DNA from: Tetracentron sinense
Lineage: Eukaryota; Streptophyta; Magnoliopsida; Trochodendrales; Trochodendraceae
DNA length: 64,000 nt
Assembly: GCA_015143295.1 (NCBI GenBank)
Contig: CM026560.1
Span: 6,636,501 to 6,700,500 of the forward strand
Reading direction: 5' to 3'
Below, in pieces: positions 52,620 to 63,525 of the stretch. The position numbers were made by a program, and so were the translations under genes. The first letter of the stretch is position 1; each line of letters begins with the position of its first letter. The notes beneath the pieces are model-generated. The model was not told the origin of the DNA, searched no databases, and saw only the letters and a list, made by a program, of their open reading frames with translations.

Positions 52620-55261
52620 TGTTGCGACCCAAAACCCACCCTAGGAGTTAGAGTGAACTTTGGACGACTAATCATGACTTGCTTGACAACCAACCTGCAA
52701 AACCCACAGAGCATATACAATAGAGGACATTATAGCGGAAACATAACCATAAAGCACAGCGGAAGTCTACCAAACCTCTATGTATATACATACGCAAATC
52801 CAAGTTTATACAAAAAGTAACCAAAAGAAAGTGCGGACAGCCCCGCCAAAATACATGAAGGTATATCTCTCATCTCACCCACAGCTAATCCACTCAGAAT
52901 CTACAACCACCTAATGGTAACCCTCTCTACCGGAGGATCCTCCAAAGGCTCCTCGACGTACTCCTCTTCCACCCATGGACCAGGAGCACAAACATCAAAT
53001 GGAGCAGCAGCTCCCTCTGAACCTGCCGACATAAGAAGTACGGCTGAGCATGGAATACTCAGCGGGTACTAAATACTAACCAGCAATTATAGCATAACAA
53101 TGGCAATACATAATCAGGAGCAATTCATATATGTCAGGCAGAAACAATTCATATCATACAAGGAAGTAAAGCAATTTATAATCATGCTTGTATTTCGTAG
53201 AAAGCCGATAAAACCTCTTGAAAACATCGTGCACTTGACTTGGCTTGAAATATCTTTTCGTACTTGAAAGCTTGTCTTGTCTATCTTGCTTGATTCTTGT
53301 ATGTCGTGTCATGTAATGCATGTCATGCGTGCTTGCTTGTGATCATGTAACTTGTGAGATATCCTTGTGAGGTGTACTTGTGAGATGCGCTTGTGAGATG
53401 CCTTGAGAGGGAAGGGAGACCCTTCTTTATGCAATGCACTTGAGAGGGAAGGGAGACCCTTCTTCATGATATGTATGTACTTGCGAGGGAAGGGAAGCCC
53501 TTCTTCATGATATGCACTTGTGAGTGAGGGGAGACCCCTCGTGGAATGTTGGTTCTTGTTTTCTTGTGAAAAGCGAGGTAAAACATATCGTAGGATATGT
53601 CCCACCTCTAACCATGTTCTTGAAAACCTCGATAATCATGTCATGCATGCCGTGCTCGTGGGAACCGTGTACATACTTGCATTTAAATTTAAATATGACA
53701 TTTGGGTAATTTCACAACACATATAACATCAATGATTGAGCAATGTAATATTCATATCATTTAGGGAAAGCAAGAAAACACACTATCATAGGCCCTAGCA
53801 GTATTCATAATTTATTAGGCATGCATTTCCTAATTTACAACTCACTTTATTCACCTTGGCATTTCATCAAACATGGTGTGTTCATTATTCATTACTCATT
53901 TAAACCTAAATCATGCTTTTCTAGGTGGGTTATGCTCACATCACACTTCTATGTTCATTATTAGTACAATGCCCTTTCCCATTCTTTCATCACATCATCC
54001 ACACGGCATCCATTCGCCAACATCCACCTCCATTCACCATTCATACCACCAATCTCATAACACGTATATAAGTGAAGTAAAACAAGAAGAAATAAAGGAA
54101 AAGAGAAGCTATAACTAGGAGGGTAGCAAAAGGTACCGACCTGAAGAAATGAGGAAGAAACCCCTTTCCAAAACGACTGTGTAGCTTCTGCCCTAGCTTG
54201 GAGAACGTTCTCCACGAGTGTTTGAGCCGAGATCTTGGAGAAAACCCGGACTGGAAGTGATCTAGGGTCTCAAAACCCTTTGATTTCTCCCCAAAATGGA
54301 AACCCTAGGTTTAGGAATCGTCATTTCTTCTCTTCTTATCTCCCAATCTCTCTAAGTGTCGAAATGAAGCCCTAAAGGCTCGGGTTAAACTCTTAAGGTA
54401 AGAGTGAACTGACCAAAAGATCATAACACCCTTACTGAAGTTTCTGCAAACACACGAACACCCAACACGTTGTGCTGTGAACAGTGCCAAACACGTTGTG
54501 CTGTGAACCGTGCCAAACACATTGTGCTGTGAACAGTGCCGAACACGTTGTGCTGTGAACAGTGCTGAACACGTTGTGCTGTGAACAGTGCCGAACACGT
54601 TGTGCTGTGAACAGTGCCGAACACGTTGTGCTGTGAACAGTGCTGAACCCGTTGTACTGTGAACAGTACTGAACACGCTGTGCTGTGAACTGTGCCGAAC
54701 ACGTTGTGCTGTGAACAGTGCTGAACACGTACCCGTTGTAGCTGTACAACGTACCCGTTGTAGCTATACAACGTACCCGTTGTTGCTGTACAACGTACCC
54801 GTTGTTGCTGTACAACGTACCCGTTGTTGCTGCACAACGGATGCACAACGTATACGTTGTCAGAGTACGTTGTCTATGCGTTGTGTGTGCCTTATCAGAG
54901 CACGACCTTAGCACCTTCCGAGCTACGTCTTTAGCGTATAACCGAGCTACGTCCTTAGCGCATGACCGAGCTACGTCCTTAGCGCATGACCGGGCTACGT
55001 CCTTAGCGCATGACCGAGCTACGTCCTTAGCGCATGACCGGGCTACGTTTGCCTACAGGCCCAGACTGTTTTGGCCATATCTTTTGACTCGTTTGTCCAA
55101 TTTTGACGATTCAACTTGCGTTGGGTTCTTACTTCAAAAAGGAAGATTTTTGATGTTTCAGAATTTCCAATTTCCTCTTTATTTATTAATTATACCTCTT
55201 TAAAGGAAAAATGACAACGAAAGTGCCATGTATTAAGCATGAAAAAGTCTGGGGCTCTACA
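52620..55261 (-). repeat. 5' LTR of element H
   Basis: 2642 bp, TGTAGAGCCCCAGAC...GTCGCAACA on minus. Same layout as the 3' LTR, with two more units in array 3 and a few short indels. The EPW frame here is intact (Trp present). Confidence 0.92.
52901..53022 (-). CDS. Conserved LTR-encoded small frame, LTR H 5' copy (intact)
   Basis: After an acceptor-like TTATGTCGGCAG (inverted repeat GAGTATTCCATGCTC just upstream at 53046-53060), phase 1, the frame gives 39 codons and a stop: SEGAAAPFDVCAPGPWVEEE, then YVEEPLEDPPVE and RVTIRWL. The 3' LTR copy differs by TGG to TAG at the Trp, a mutation after insertion. Strongly acidic, no known family. It lacks its own in-frame ATG, so it would be a downstream exon. 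Confidence 0.55.
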
Positions 55262-55266
55262 GGTAG

Positions 55267-56212
55267 GAGGTCACTTTAGGCCTTGCTTAGCCCCTTGGGC
55301 CCACCTTGGACTATACCAAACCCTTAACTGTGGTTAAGTCCACCTCCGGTTAACATTTAACCGCGGTTAAGCACCCCTTAACCCCACAAACTTTGGGAAA
55401 TTAAACGGACATTCTTAAAACTGACATTAGACCTTAATCCTGACTTTGGCCCTCTCCCTAACCCTGTTTAGCAACCCTAACCACAGTTCGACCCCCTTAA
55501 CTGCGGTTAGCAACCGTAATTGTAGTTAAACTTCGGTTTACAGCCTACCGGGCCTAAAAACCAAGTCTACTAGACTTACCTCGGCCTACCGGGCCCCGCC
55601 TTAGCCTATCAGGCTACAAATCACTCACCCTTTTACTGTGGTTAGTAACCCTTACTGCAGTTGGTTTGGCCTAATCCCGGTTAGCAATCCTAACCCGGGC
55701 CAGACTCCTCCTTAGTCTACCGGACTATTCCCTAAGCCTACCGGGCTTACATACCTTGCACTTGACCCTCCTCAGTCAACCAACCCTAGTCTACCGGACT
55801 AGTCATGTTAGCCACCCTCGGTGCACACACACATGCCCCTAGCCTCGGCACAGGCTCACGTGCCAGAACTACGCTCGGTCTGATCTCACCCTGTGAGTAC
55901 GTAGGCAGCCCAACACGGGCCCGACCCCAGTTAGTTTTTTTCCTTCTTTGATTAGTGTTCACTTAAACGTTTCGGCATTCTAAACAAGATTAACTTTAAT
56001 TGGCTTAAACCCGGGGAGTACGGAACCGTTGTAAAACGGAAGCCTCGGGGTGCCTAACACCTTCCCCGGACTTAACCGAACCCCTTACCCTGATCTCTCT
56101 CTTGGACCAAAGACCTTATCCAAAACTTCAGGGGACTTATCCCTTCTGAATTAATAGGTGGCGACTCTCAAAACCCCATGAGAAATCTAGGGAGTGAAAT
56201 CCCGCGCTCACA
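55267..56212 (+). repeat. 5' LTR of element I, right part
   Basis: About 946 bp following element H. It contains AACCGCGGTT-like palindromes (55330-55540), CTACCGGGCC repeats (55550-55800) and ends CCCGCGCTCACA before the primer site. Confidence 0.78.
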
Positions 56213-56216
56213 GCTC

Positions 56217-56234
56217 TGGCGACTCTGCTGGGGA
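56217..56234 (+). other. Primer binding site of element I
   Basis: TGGCGACTCTGCTGGGGA, the Tat/Ogre-type primer site, 4 nt after the LTR end. Confidence 0.85.
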
Positions 56235-57139
56235 TACTAGTCAGGTTTCAACCAAGAACCCGGGTTTAAGCCAACTAAACTTTAATCTTGTTTAAAATGC
56301 CTAAGCGTTCAACTAAACACTAATCATTTTACATCTCTTGATTAATTGTGTACTGTGCATCCATACATGTCATAGTAGTGTAATTAATCCCATTCAACCC
56401 AGTAGACAGGCTTATTACGTTAATGGCGGCTAGATGATCATCCTCAGTGTCAGTGACTTAAACGTCTTGGAGGTCCGTGGAGTTACTCCTGTTGGGTGAT
56501 ATCCCTCAAGGAAGGATTCTGAATGCTCGCGCTTACACCAATCATCCCTTTTCAGGTATGTTCTATACCGGGGAGTCGCATATATGGTGTTAAGTGATCC
56601 CCCCATCCTACTAGGAACACCCTTGCATCAAACCAGCATTCATACATGTAGTTTAGGCTTTGGTATAGTCTACAAGCAGTCCATTCTGGAAGGGTTACTA
56701 CAAGTCCTAACCTGTTTGCACCCTACACCTGTCCCCAATCATGGTTGACTACCTGGGCACATTCTACCCGGATAACCACCCACTCAGGGGCATGTAATGA
56801 GTCAAACCTGTGCTTGTAATAAACTACATCCAACCCTACTTCCTGACATAGTATATGGGGTCCAAATCCTAGGCAGACAGGCCTTCACTGGGCCTGTCCC
56901 AACCTTGATCTGATAGGTCCCTCGGTTTCCAACAACCTGGGCTAAAGCACGTCGGACCTCCGTCCGTCGGCCCTATCGAATCACGTATGCCCTCTCACAC
57001 CCAATCAAAATTTGCATCATCATTTTTGCATCCCATCTCATGCACAATGCACTCATAGAGTCTGTATCATTGTCCAGGTAGATGGTAGGTCCTTCAGGGA
57101 TAGCTTAGTCAATGGGCCGATAGTCACGGCTCGTGCATC
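56235..57139 (+). other. 5' untranslated leader of element I
   Basis: Non-coding leader between the primer site and ORF1. No ORF with family resemblance. Confidence 0.6.
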
Positions 57140-58780
57140 TAACTTCTCAGGGGGTATATGATGACAACCTTCAGGCTTCAATTGGGACTTTCACCTCGAG
57201 TTAGCGTCTCATTTGGGCTCAGTACTACAAAACTGAAAATATCCTAGACCTATCTGTGGTTAATCCGGACTCGCGCCTCATAAACAGTGCTATCCAGTGC
57301 TAGAGCCCATCTCACATGGTATTTCTTTTTGGTAAAAACGAGCTCTGCCCAACACTGGAAGAAATTCAGCGTATTCTAGGGTTAAACATAGACGGCGAAG
57401 CTATAGTACCACGCTACAAGACAATATACCAGGCAGACCTATCCAGGTTCTTGCATATCAAGCCTGCCTGCTTACCGCCAGGTCCTAACGGCTCTTTTGA
57501 TCGGATATCCGTGTCCTTTCTTGAAAAGAAGTACAAGCGCAAATGAAACCTTGACTCAATTTCAGCAGAATTTCCCGGTCTCAATGCCCTTGCACTGATA
57601 GCCATGTCTCAACTGGTGTTCCCAAGGTGTCTTTCGCTCGTCGAGGCAATTCTAGTCGGGATCATTGAGGACATGCACAACTCCTACTCGGTTGTACCAG
57701 TCATCCTAGCCGACCTTCTCAGAGCTCTCAACGAGTCTGCAAACCGCAGAAAAGGCACCTTTCATGCCAGTACACCTCTCCTACACCTCTGATTGGTAAG
57801 TCACTTGCATACAATCATTTCAGTACCGGACGACATCCGCGATGCTTAGAGTCTGCCTCGGAAGATTTCTCAGAATCAAGGGCCATTAATAACTACAGAT
57901 GTTAGAGAGCTCTACCAGCTCCTCCAAGACCTTTCAGAGGAAGAAATCACTTGGCAATGCAATTGGCTTGTGTTGAACAGGCTACCCCGTGTCGTCATCA
58001 CCAGCAGACGATGCATGATTCTTGCTGGCCTAACAGGCTCCGCAGTCTATATACCACTCCGACTCCTCCGACAGTTTGGACTCCCTCAGCTTATCCCCGT
58101 GATAGACCAGCAGGAAAATGACTGGATCACTTTCACAGTGCACTCCGACAACCTCACCCAGTACTTCCAGTCAGCTTAGCGCAGCTCCAGGCGAGACCAA
58201 TGACCAGACTTCATGGTCTTGTCAGGGCCATCAACCAACTCGGCATACCGACAATGGGTGGATAATACTAACATTCTACCCTGCATGCCTGCACCTAGGG
58301 AACTGCCTACACCAGTTGCAGCTCCATCACAAGGGACCATACCCCTAGCAGAGATGGTGGTTCCCTGGACAGACTTCTTCCTGGATAGACAGCTCCAGAC
58401 CCAGTAGAAATAGAAGAAGCTACGGAAAGCCCAACGTGCATTCAGGCAGCAGGAAGCAGAACAAGGCCGTGAACTCCAAGCTGTGCAAAAGTAGGTTGAA
58501 TAATTAGAGTAGACAATCAAATCCCTTCATAGGAGACGTAGAGGCGACGCCAAGGAAACAATTATCATCCAGGCCCAGCTTCACTTCCACCAAGAACAGC
58601 TTGATAGTGCAAGGGCGGAGATGACCTCCCGTATCCAACAATTTGGATACCGTATGTTCAACGCCACCGAAACCCTCACTCGTATGAAGGTTGAAGTCAC
58701 ATCCCTCCAGCAACAGATCATGGATCTTGAGGGCGTGCCTCGTCCACTTGACTTTGCGATCCCTGAAGGGCTTGCCTAGG
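57140..58780 (+). pseudogene. Ogre/Tat-type extra ORF1 upstream of gag (DUF7745-like), degenerate
   Basis: An extra ORF between the leader and gag is a hallmark of Ogre/Tat elements. Visible blocks: NILDLSVVNPDSRLINSAIQ (57235 on), a stop, MVFLFGKNELCPTLEEIQRI and ISVSFLEKKYKRK (57316-57543), SQLVFPRCLSLVEAILVGII and VILADLLRALNESANRRKGT (57604 on), EEEITWQCNWLVLNRLPRVV and LAGLTGSAVYIPLRLLRQFG (57940 on). A coiled-coil-like end runs from about 58420 to 58780 (FRQQEAEQGRELQAVQ). FGKxELCPTLEE and the LRLLRQFG region match plant ORF1 proteins of this type, whose function is unknown. About eight in-frame stops are present. Confidence 0.65.
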
Positions 58781-58903
58781 ATCGAGTCTTTTTCCTTTTT
58801 CTTTGAGTCTCACTATCTATGTACTCACTGCACTCTTCATGCATCAATGAAAATATTTTTCTAGCATCTACCTTTTGCCCTCATGCATAATCATGATTAG
58901 CCG

Positions 58904-60705
58904 TTGCATTCTTTTCAGTTGCTGAGCCGACCCGTGACTCGTTCTCTGACTATGATTCTTGCAGAAGCAGCAGTTGCCGACGCAGTCTTGACGGAAATAC
59001 CAATCATAGAAGTACTCCCTGGCACAGTCCGATCAGAGAACAGCTCCCACACAGTACAATCGGAAAGCAGTACAGGATCGATGGCACAACCTGCAGATCA
59101 GCACCAACAGACCACTGAGATCCTACAGTCACATGACAGAGACATAGCAGCCATGCAGGCGAAGCTTGACAGTGTTCTGGAATCCCTGAAGATTCTGATT
59201 GGCACCCGAATTGAATAACCCTCCACCCGGATCCCAATCGAAGAACTAGCCGAGCGACCTACACCTGAGCCTCGCCATTCCTCCTCCATCATACCTAATC
59301 CCATACCCGCAACAGGCGGTGGAGAGGAATATGACCAGTACGAAGAGCAGCCAAAGATCTCACATGTCCACCAGGACCAACCGTCATCCTCAGATCCAAC
59401 CCCTTCCTTACAAGATAAGATCAAGTAGATGAAAGAAGAGATGAGAAGAATAAAAGGTACATCCACAATACAAGTCTATCACTAAAAGACTTAACCTTTT
59501 CATCAGGGGATGCTGTTCCCACAGGTTTCAAGGTCTCAGACTTTGATAAATATGATGGCTCGAGCTGTCCAAAACAACACTTGCAGTTATACTTGGGGGA
59601 CATGCTCCAACATAATAACAACCAGCCCTTGCTCATCTAGTACTTCCAGAAGAGTCTAAAAGGGGCAGCCCTTACATTGTGGATGTTGGTGGACAAACAG
59701 AGAGCCAAGACCTGGCAGGATGCCATGGACAGCTTCATAGAGCAGTACTCCTTCAACCAGGAGCTCCGCCCTCAGAGGAGCCAGCTCGAACAGCTAAGCC
59801 AGCGTAACAACGAATCATTTCTGGAGTACGCCACCCGCTGGAGGGAAATGGCAGCAAAGATCCCAACTCCTATCCCTAAGGAGGAACTGGCAGGCATGTT
59901 TATAGGCACCCTGAAGTAACCATACTCTACACTCATGGTGACCTTACCGGTAGTGGACTTCGGCACTATCGTCAGGACAGGTGCCCGTATCGAGATTGCT
60001 ATCAAGAGCGGGGCCATTCATTCCAATCTAGGACTTGATTCCCCTAAGGTGATGGCCTCGTCTAGCAGAAATATCTTTCCCCGGGACCACAGGAAGAAGG
60101 AAGATGTAAATATGATTGCTTCTATGGCACCCATCCGATTACCAACTCCAGGAGCTCAGCAATAGTCAGTCAGCAGGAATACCCAGCCAGTCCGACCAGT
60201 CTAGGGCCAAAATCGTCATCCCCAAAACTTTACCCCTCTTCCATATACTCTCAGCCAGTTATTGGAATTCCTCACCAAGCAGGGCCTTCTCGAGCTGAGA
60301 GGTCCTACACCTCTCCTACCTCCAGACAAGCAAGGCAAGAACTATAATGCCGATCATCACTGCGCCTTTCACAGAGGCCCAGGCCATACTACAGATTATT
60401 GCATAGGCCTGAAGTGTGCAATCCAAGATCTCTTGGATGAGGGAAGGGTTGAGCTGGCTCCCAGCGACACCAGCATCAATCAGGTGCCACTGCCCCCACA
60501 TAACAATCAAATAAATTTCATCCAGTGGGAAGAGCCCGGGGCAGGGCAACCAAGACCCAGCACACCCACAGTGAATGACGGCATCATCAGGCCCTCTTAC
60601 CGATCTCATGTCATAATCCCCCAATCAAGCATACAGACTATTCAGTCTCCAACCCAGATACCTGCCCCGAGCAGGTCATCTACACCATTCCTTACCCTGT
60701 AAATT
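58904..60705 (+). pseudogene. Gag of element I (Tat/Ogre-like), broken by stops and frameshifts
   Basis: The N-terminal part (58904-59215) is Ser/Gln/Glu-rich with a coiled-coil-like LQSHDRDIAAMQAKLDSVLE. The Retrotrans_gag core starts near 59510 with FKVSDFDKYDGSSCPKQHLQ and continues with KGAALTLWMLVDKQRAKTWQ, SFIEQYSFNQELRPQRSQLE and ESFLEYATRWREMAAKIPTP (59677-59919), then VDFGTIVRTGARIEIAIKSG. A Cys-His stretch, HCAFHRGPGHTTDYC, lies at about 60355-60410. Stops at 59638, 59917 and 60163 interrupt it. Confidence 0.83.
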
Positions 60706-61139
60706 GGCCCACAGCTCCAGCTCAAGCCTCAACCTCTTCAGGCCTTGTTCGGATCCCTTACATCCTAGAGCCTCCCTTCAACCTCAACCGAGTACCCGCT
60801 CCCCGCTCTCTCAGCCTCGAGAGCGAGAGCATAGCTTACCTAACCAGATCTGGCCGGGTATATTAACCTCTTACAACTGAGCTGGTAAAGGTGAAGAGTA
60901 CAGAGGCAGAGAAACAAAAAGCAGGGGTGTCAAATCCACAGAAGGAAGCAACAGATTCAGTGGTTTTATTGAAGATCCTAGGAAAAGTAGAGGAGTTCAA
61001 TATTACTCAGCAACTGAGCAAGGTCCCAGCACAGATATCCATCTTAGGTCTTCTTCTCACTTCAGAGCATCACAGGAAGCAATGCTCCAAGTATTTGGCA
61101 ATGCCCATGTAATGCCAGATATAATGGTAGGGCAAATCC

Positions 61140-61618
61140 TTGAATCCAAAGTCATCTCCTTCACGAAAGAGGAGATACCAGACAGCGACAGGGACCATAC
61201 CCGAGCTTTGTATATTGCAGTACCATGTATGGACCGAACATTATCGTCAGTGCTCATTGACAATGGCTCCGGCCTGAACGTCTTCACACTCTCCACACTG
61301 TAAAACCTGGGCCTGGACCTCAGTCAAGTGAAGAAGAGACCTATGACCATCAGGGCCTTTGACAATACAACCAGGCAGAAACTGGGTGACATCGACCTGA
61401 CCATCGGGGTCGGACCTGCTCAGTTCTCAACAAACTTTCAGGTCGTAAACGTGCCAGCCTCTTTCACCCTACTCCTAGGGAGGCTGTGGATCCATGCAGC
61501 CGGAGCCATTCCCTCCTCTTTGCATCAAAGAATCAAGTTCATACAGGATGACCATCTGATTGTCATTCCTTCTGAAGAGTTAGCAAGTTCTTTTGGGGAC
61601 GTCCAAGAACTGGGGTAA
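61140..61618 (+). pseudogene. Aspartic protease of element I
   Basis: TRALYIAVPCMDRTLSSVLI then DNGSGLNVFTLSTL carries the protease active site as D-N-G-S, typical for Tat/Ogre (D-x-G-S). A stop at 61301 is followed by MTIRAFDNTTRQKLGDIDLT, FQVVNVPASFTLLLGRLWIH (flap and LLGR region) and AAGAIPSSLHQRIKF. It would mature the polyprotein; the stop makes it defective. Confidence 0.82.
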
Positions 61619-61693
61619 GGCACTGCCTTCATGACATTCTAGTTCGAGCAGGTCAGTTCTATCGCCCAGGTCGAACAGCAAGGCAAGCAAGCA

Positions 61694-62137
61694 GTGCCAC
61701 CATTTGTCAGAATGATGGCCAAATTGAACTATCAGCCCAGAAGTGGTCTCGGTGCCAGGAATCAGGGCATGAAGAAAAGATACACACCTCCTCGCTATAC
61801 ACATCCCTTTGGTTTGGGATACAAGCCCAGATATGAGGACTACCTTTCTAAGCTGACTAGGAAGAGTGGACAGACGGTGAAACCTGAGCCCCGACCACAC
61901 ATCTCTGTAACCTTTCCCGTGGGAATCTATGAGACCTACCTGGAAACCTCTGCTGCACCCGTTGCCTTAACACCCCAGCCTAGTGACGAGTGTTCAGGGA
62001 TTCCAGAACCCGAAGTGTTCGCCATGGCCCAGATGTTCGACGAGCTAACTGTCGAAGATGCTACCGAAGCAGAATATCCAGTAGGAGAGCAGGTCTGCAC
62101 CCTCTCCAACAGCACCAAAGCGTCATCCAGTCGCTAG
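61694..62137 (+). CDS. G-patch-like region downstream of protease, element I
   Basis: An open frame of 147 codons contains LNYQPRSGLGARNQGMKKRY and HPFGLGYKPRYEDYLSK, the Gly-rich G-patch-like segment found between protease and RT in Ogre/Tat elements, followed by an acidic linker (MAQMFDELTVEDATEAEYPV). It ends in TAG at 62137. No catalytic role is known. Confidence 0.6.
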   Translation: MPPFVRMMAKLNYQPRSGLGARNQGMKKRYTPPRYTHPFGLGYKPRYEDYLSKLTRKSGQTVKPEPRPHISVTFPVGIYETYLETSAAPVALTPQPSDECSGIPEPEVFAMAQMFDELTVEDATEAEYPVGEQVCTLSNSTKASSSR

Positions 62138-62763
62138 CTACTGATCCATTGGTGGACTGAGGCTCTCACCATCGAGGCCAGCCAGGGCCGGGGCAAGCAC
62201 AGTGCAGGACAGGTTGGTCCAAGACAGCAGTGAACCAGCATCACCCTTCTCCTCCATCTACTTCTCTTTTTGCTCCCGTTTGTAAAATCCAAAAAGTCAG
62301 GCCACTGTCGGCATATTTTTGTTTGAGTCTTTTTTGTATACAAGTCATTTTGTTAAGATAAAATCAGATTGTTTTGACTCAAAAATCATGTTTTCGAAAA
62401 AAAATTTTATATCGGCTGATGACGAAATCACACGGACTCTTCCCTTGGAAGGCCTAGTGTCCTGAAGCCAACAAATCATCATCATTAAAGCATGCTAAAC
62501 TGAAGCTAATTGATTTACCAGGAAATTACCTCTGACAGGGTTACCCCTCAAACCCTCCTTAAACTCTCCGAAGCAGAATATGACTCAGAACAGGAAGAGG
62601 AACCACCTCAGGAAATTCTGGACCTCCTCGAGCACAACGAAGGACTTCTGCAGTCTAACAGGGAGGACAGTGAAAATAGTCAATCAGGGATCCACAGAGA
62701 ACCCCCGGTTAGTCAGAATCGGCACCAGGGGCCACCTACCAGAGGGCCACCTACCAGAGGGCC
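62138..62763 (+). other. Linker region of element I with an RT deletion junction
   Basis: Non-coding up to about 62510; Ogre elements often have an intron here. The frame at 62510-62767 (SEAEYDSEQEEEPPQEILDL, and in shifted frame KIVNQGSTENPRLVRIGT) matches the acidic linker just before the Tat/Ogre RT. Two exact 15-bp units, GCCACCTACCAGAGG, lie at 62731-62760, directly before RT palm sequence. The RT fingers and N-terminal palm are missing between them. Confidence 0.6.
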
Positions 62764-63525
62764 ATGACGGCCTTGTTCCACGACATGATGCACAAGTCCA
62801 CTGAAATCTATGTGGATGACATGATCATCAAATCGCCGACAGCCGAACAGCACCCAGAATACCTGAAGAGACTCTGCGATAGACTCCGAGAGTACGGCCT
62901 AAGACTGAACCTGGCCAAATGCATCTTCGGAGCCTCATCAGGAAAGCTCATTGGCTTCATAGTCAGCAAAAGAGGCATTGAGATCGATCCAGCTAAATCC
63001 AGAGCTATCATCGAAATGCCAGCACCCACCCCAAACTGAAAAGGAGATCTGTGGTTTCCTGGGCAGAATTCAGTACATCAGTCAGTTCATTTCTCACCTA
63101 ACTCCGATCTGCGAACCGATCTTCAAACTTCTCTGAAAGAACACACCGACAGTTTGGACAGCAGAATGTCAAGAGGCCTTTGACAGAATAAAGCAATATC
63201 TTCTGAATCCTCCAGTACTTGGGCCTCCTACACCGGGACATCCACTGCTACTCTACATCTCTGTGCAAGAAACCTCCATGGGGTGCATTCTGGCATAACA
63301 TGAAGAGACTGGCAGAATAGAGCAAGCCATCTACTATATCAGTAAGCGTCTGCTTGAGTACGAAGAGCGGTGCAGCCCTCTTGAGAAGATATGTCTGGCA
63401 TTGGTCTGGGCAACACAGCGTCTTCGGCACTATCTGCTTTCCTACCAGGTAATTCTGCTCTCCCGGATGGACCCACTGAAATATCTACTGGAAAAGCCAG
63501 CCACCACCGAAAGGACTGCCTGATG
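62764..63525 (+). pseudogene. RT C-terminal remnant and RNase H of element I
   Basis: MTALFHDMMHKSTEIYVDDM then IIKSPTAEQHPEYLKRLCDR has the catalytic YVDD, and LRLNLAKCIFGASSGKLIGF follows. After a frame change near 63040 come GRIQYISQFISHLTPICEPI, CQEAFDRIKQYLLNPPVLGP and YEERCSPLEKICLALVWATQ, the RT connection and RNase H. In-frame TGA and TAA occur at 63134-63136, 63296-63298 and 63522-63524, at positions where relatives have Arg, Gln and Trp. RT lacks its first half. Confidence 0.8.

Larger units (their letters stand above)
44865..55261 (-). mobile_element. Element H: near-complete Tekay/Del-like Ty3-gypsy retrotransposon
   Basis: It lies on minus. The 5' LTR is 55261-52620, the primer site 52615-52604, gag 52257-51009, a GT-AG intron-like gap 51008-50868, pol 50867-47542, a purine tract at about 47455-47441 and the 3' LTR 47440-44865. 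Perfect GGTAG duplications flank it (44860-44864, 55262-55266). The two LTRs are very similar apart from tandem-array copy number, and pol is open over 1100 codons, so the insertion is the youngest large element here. The only visible lesion in coding sequence is one TAG in gag. Confidence 0.93.
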
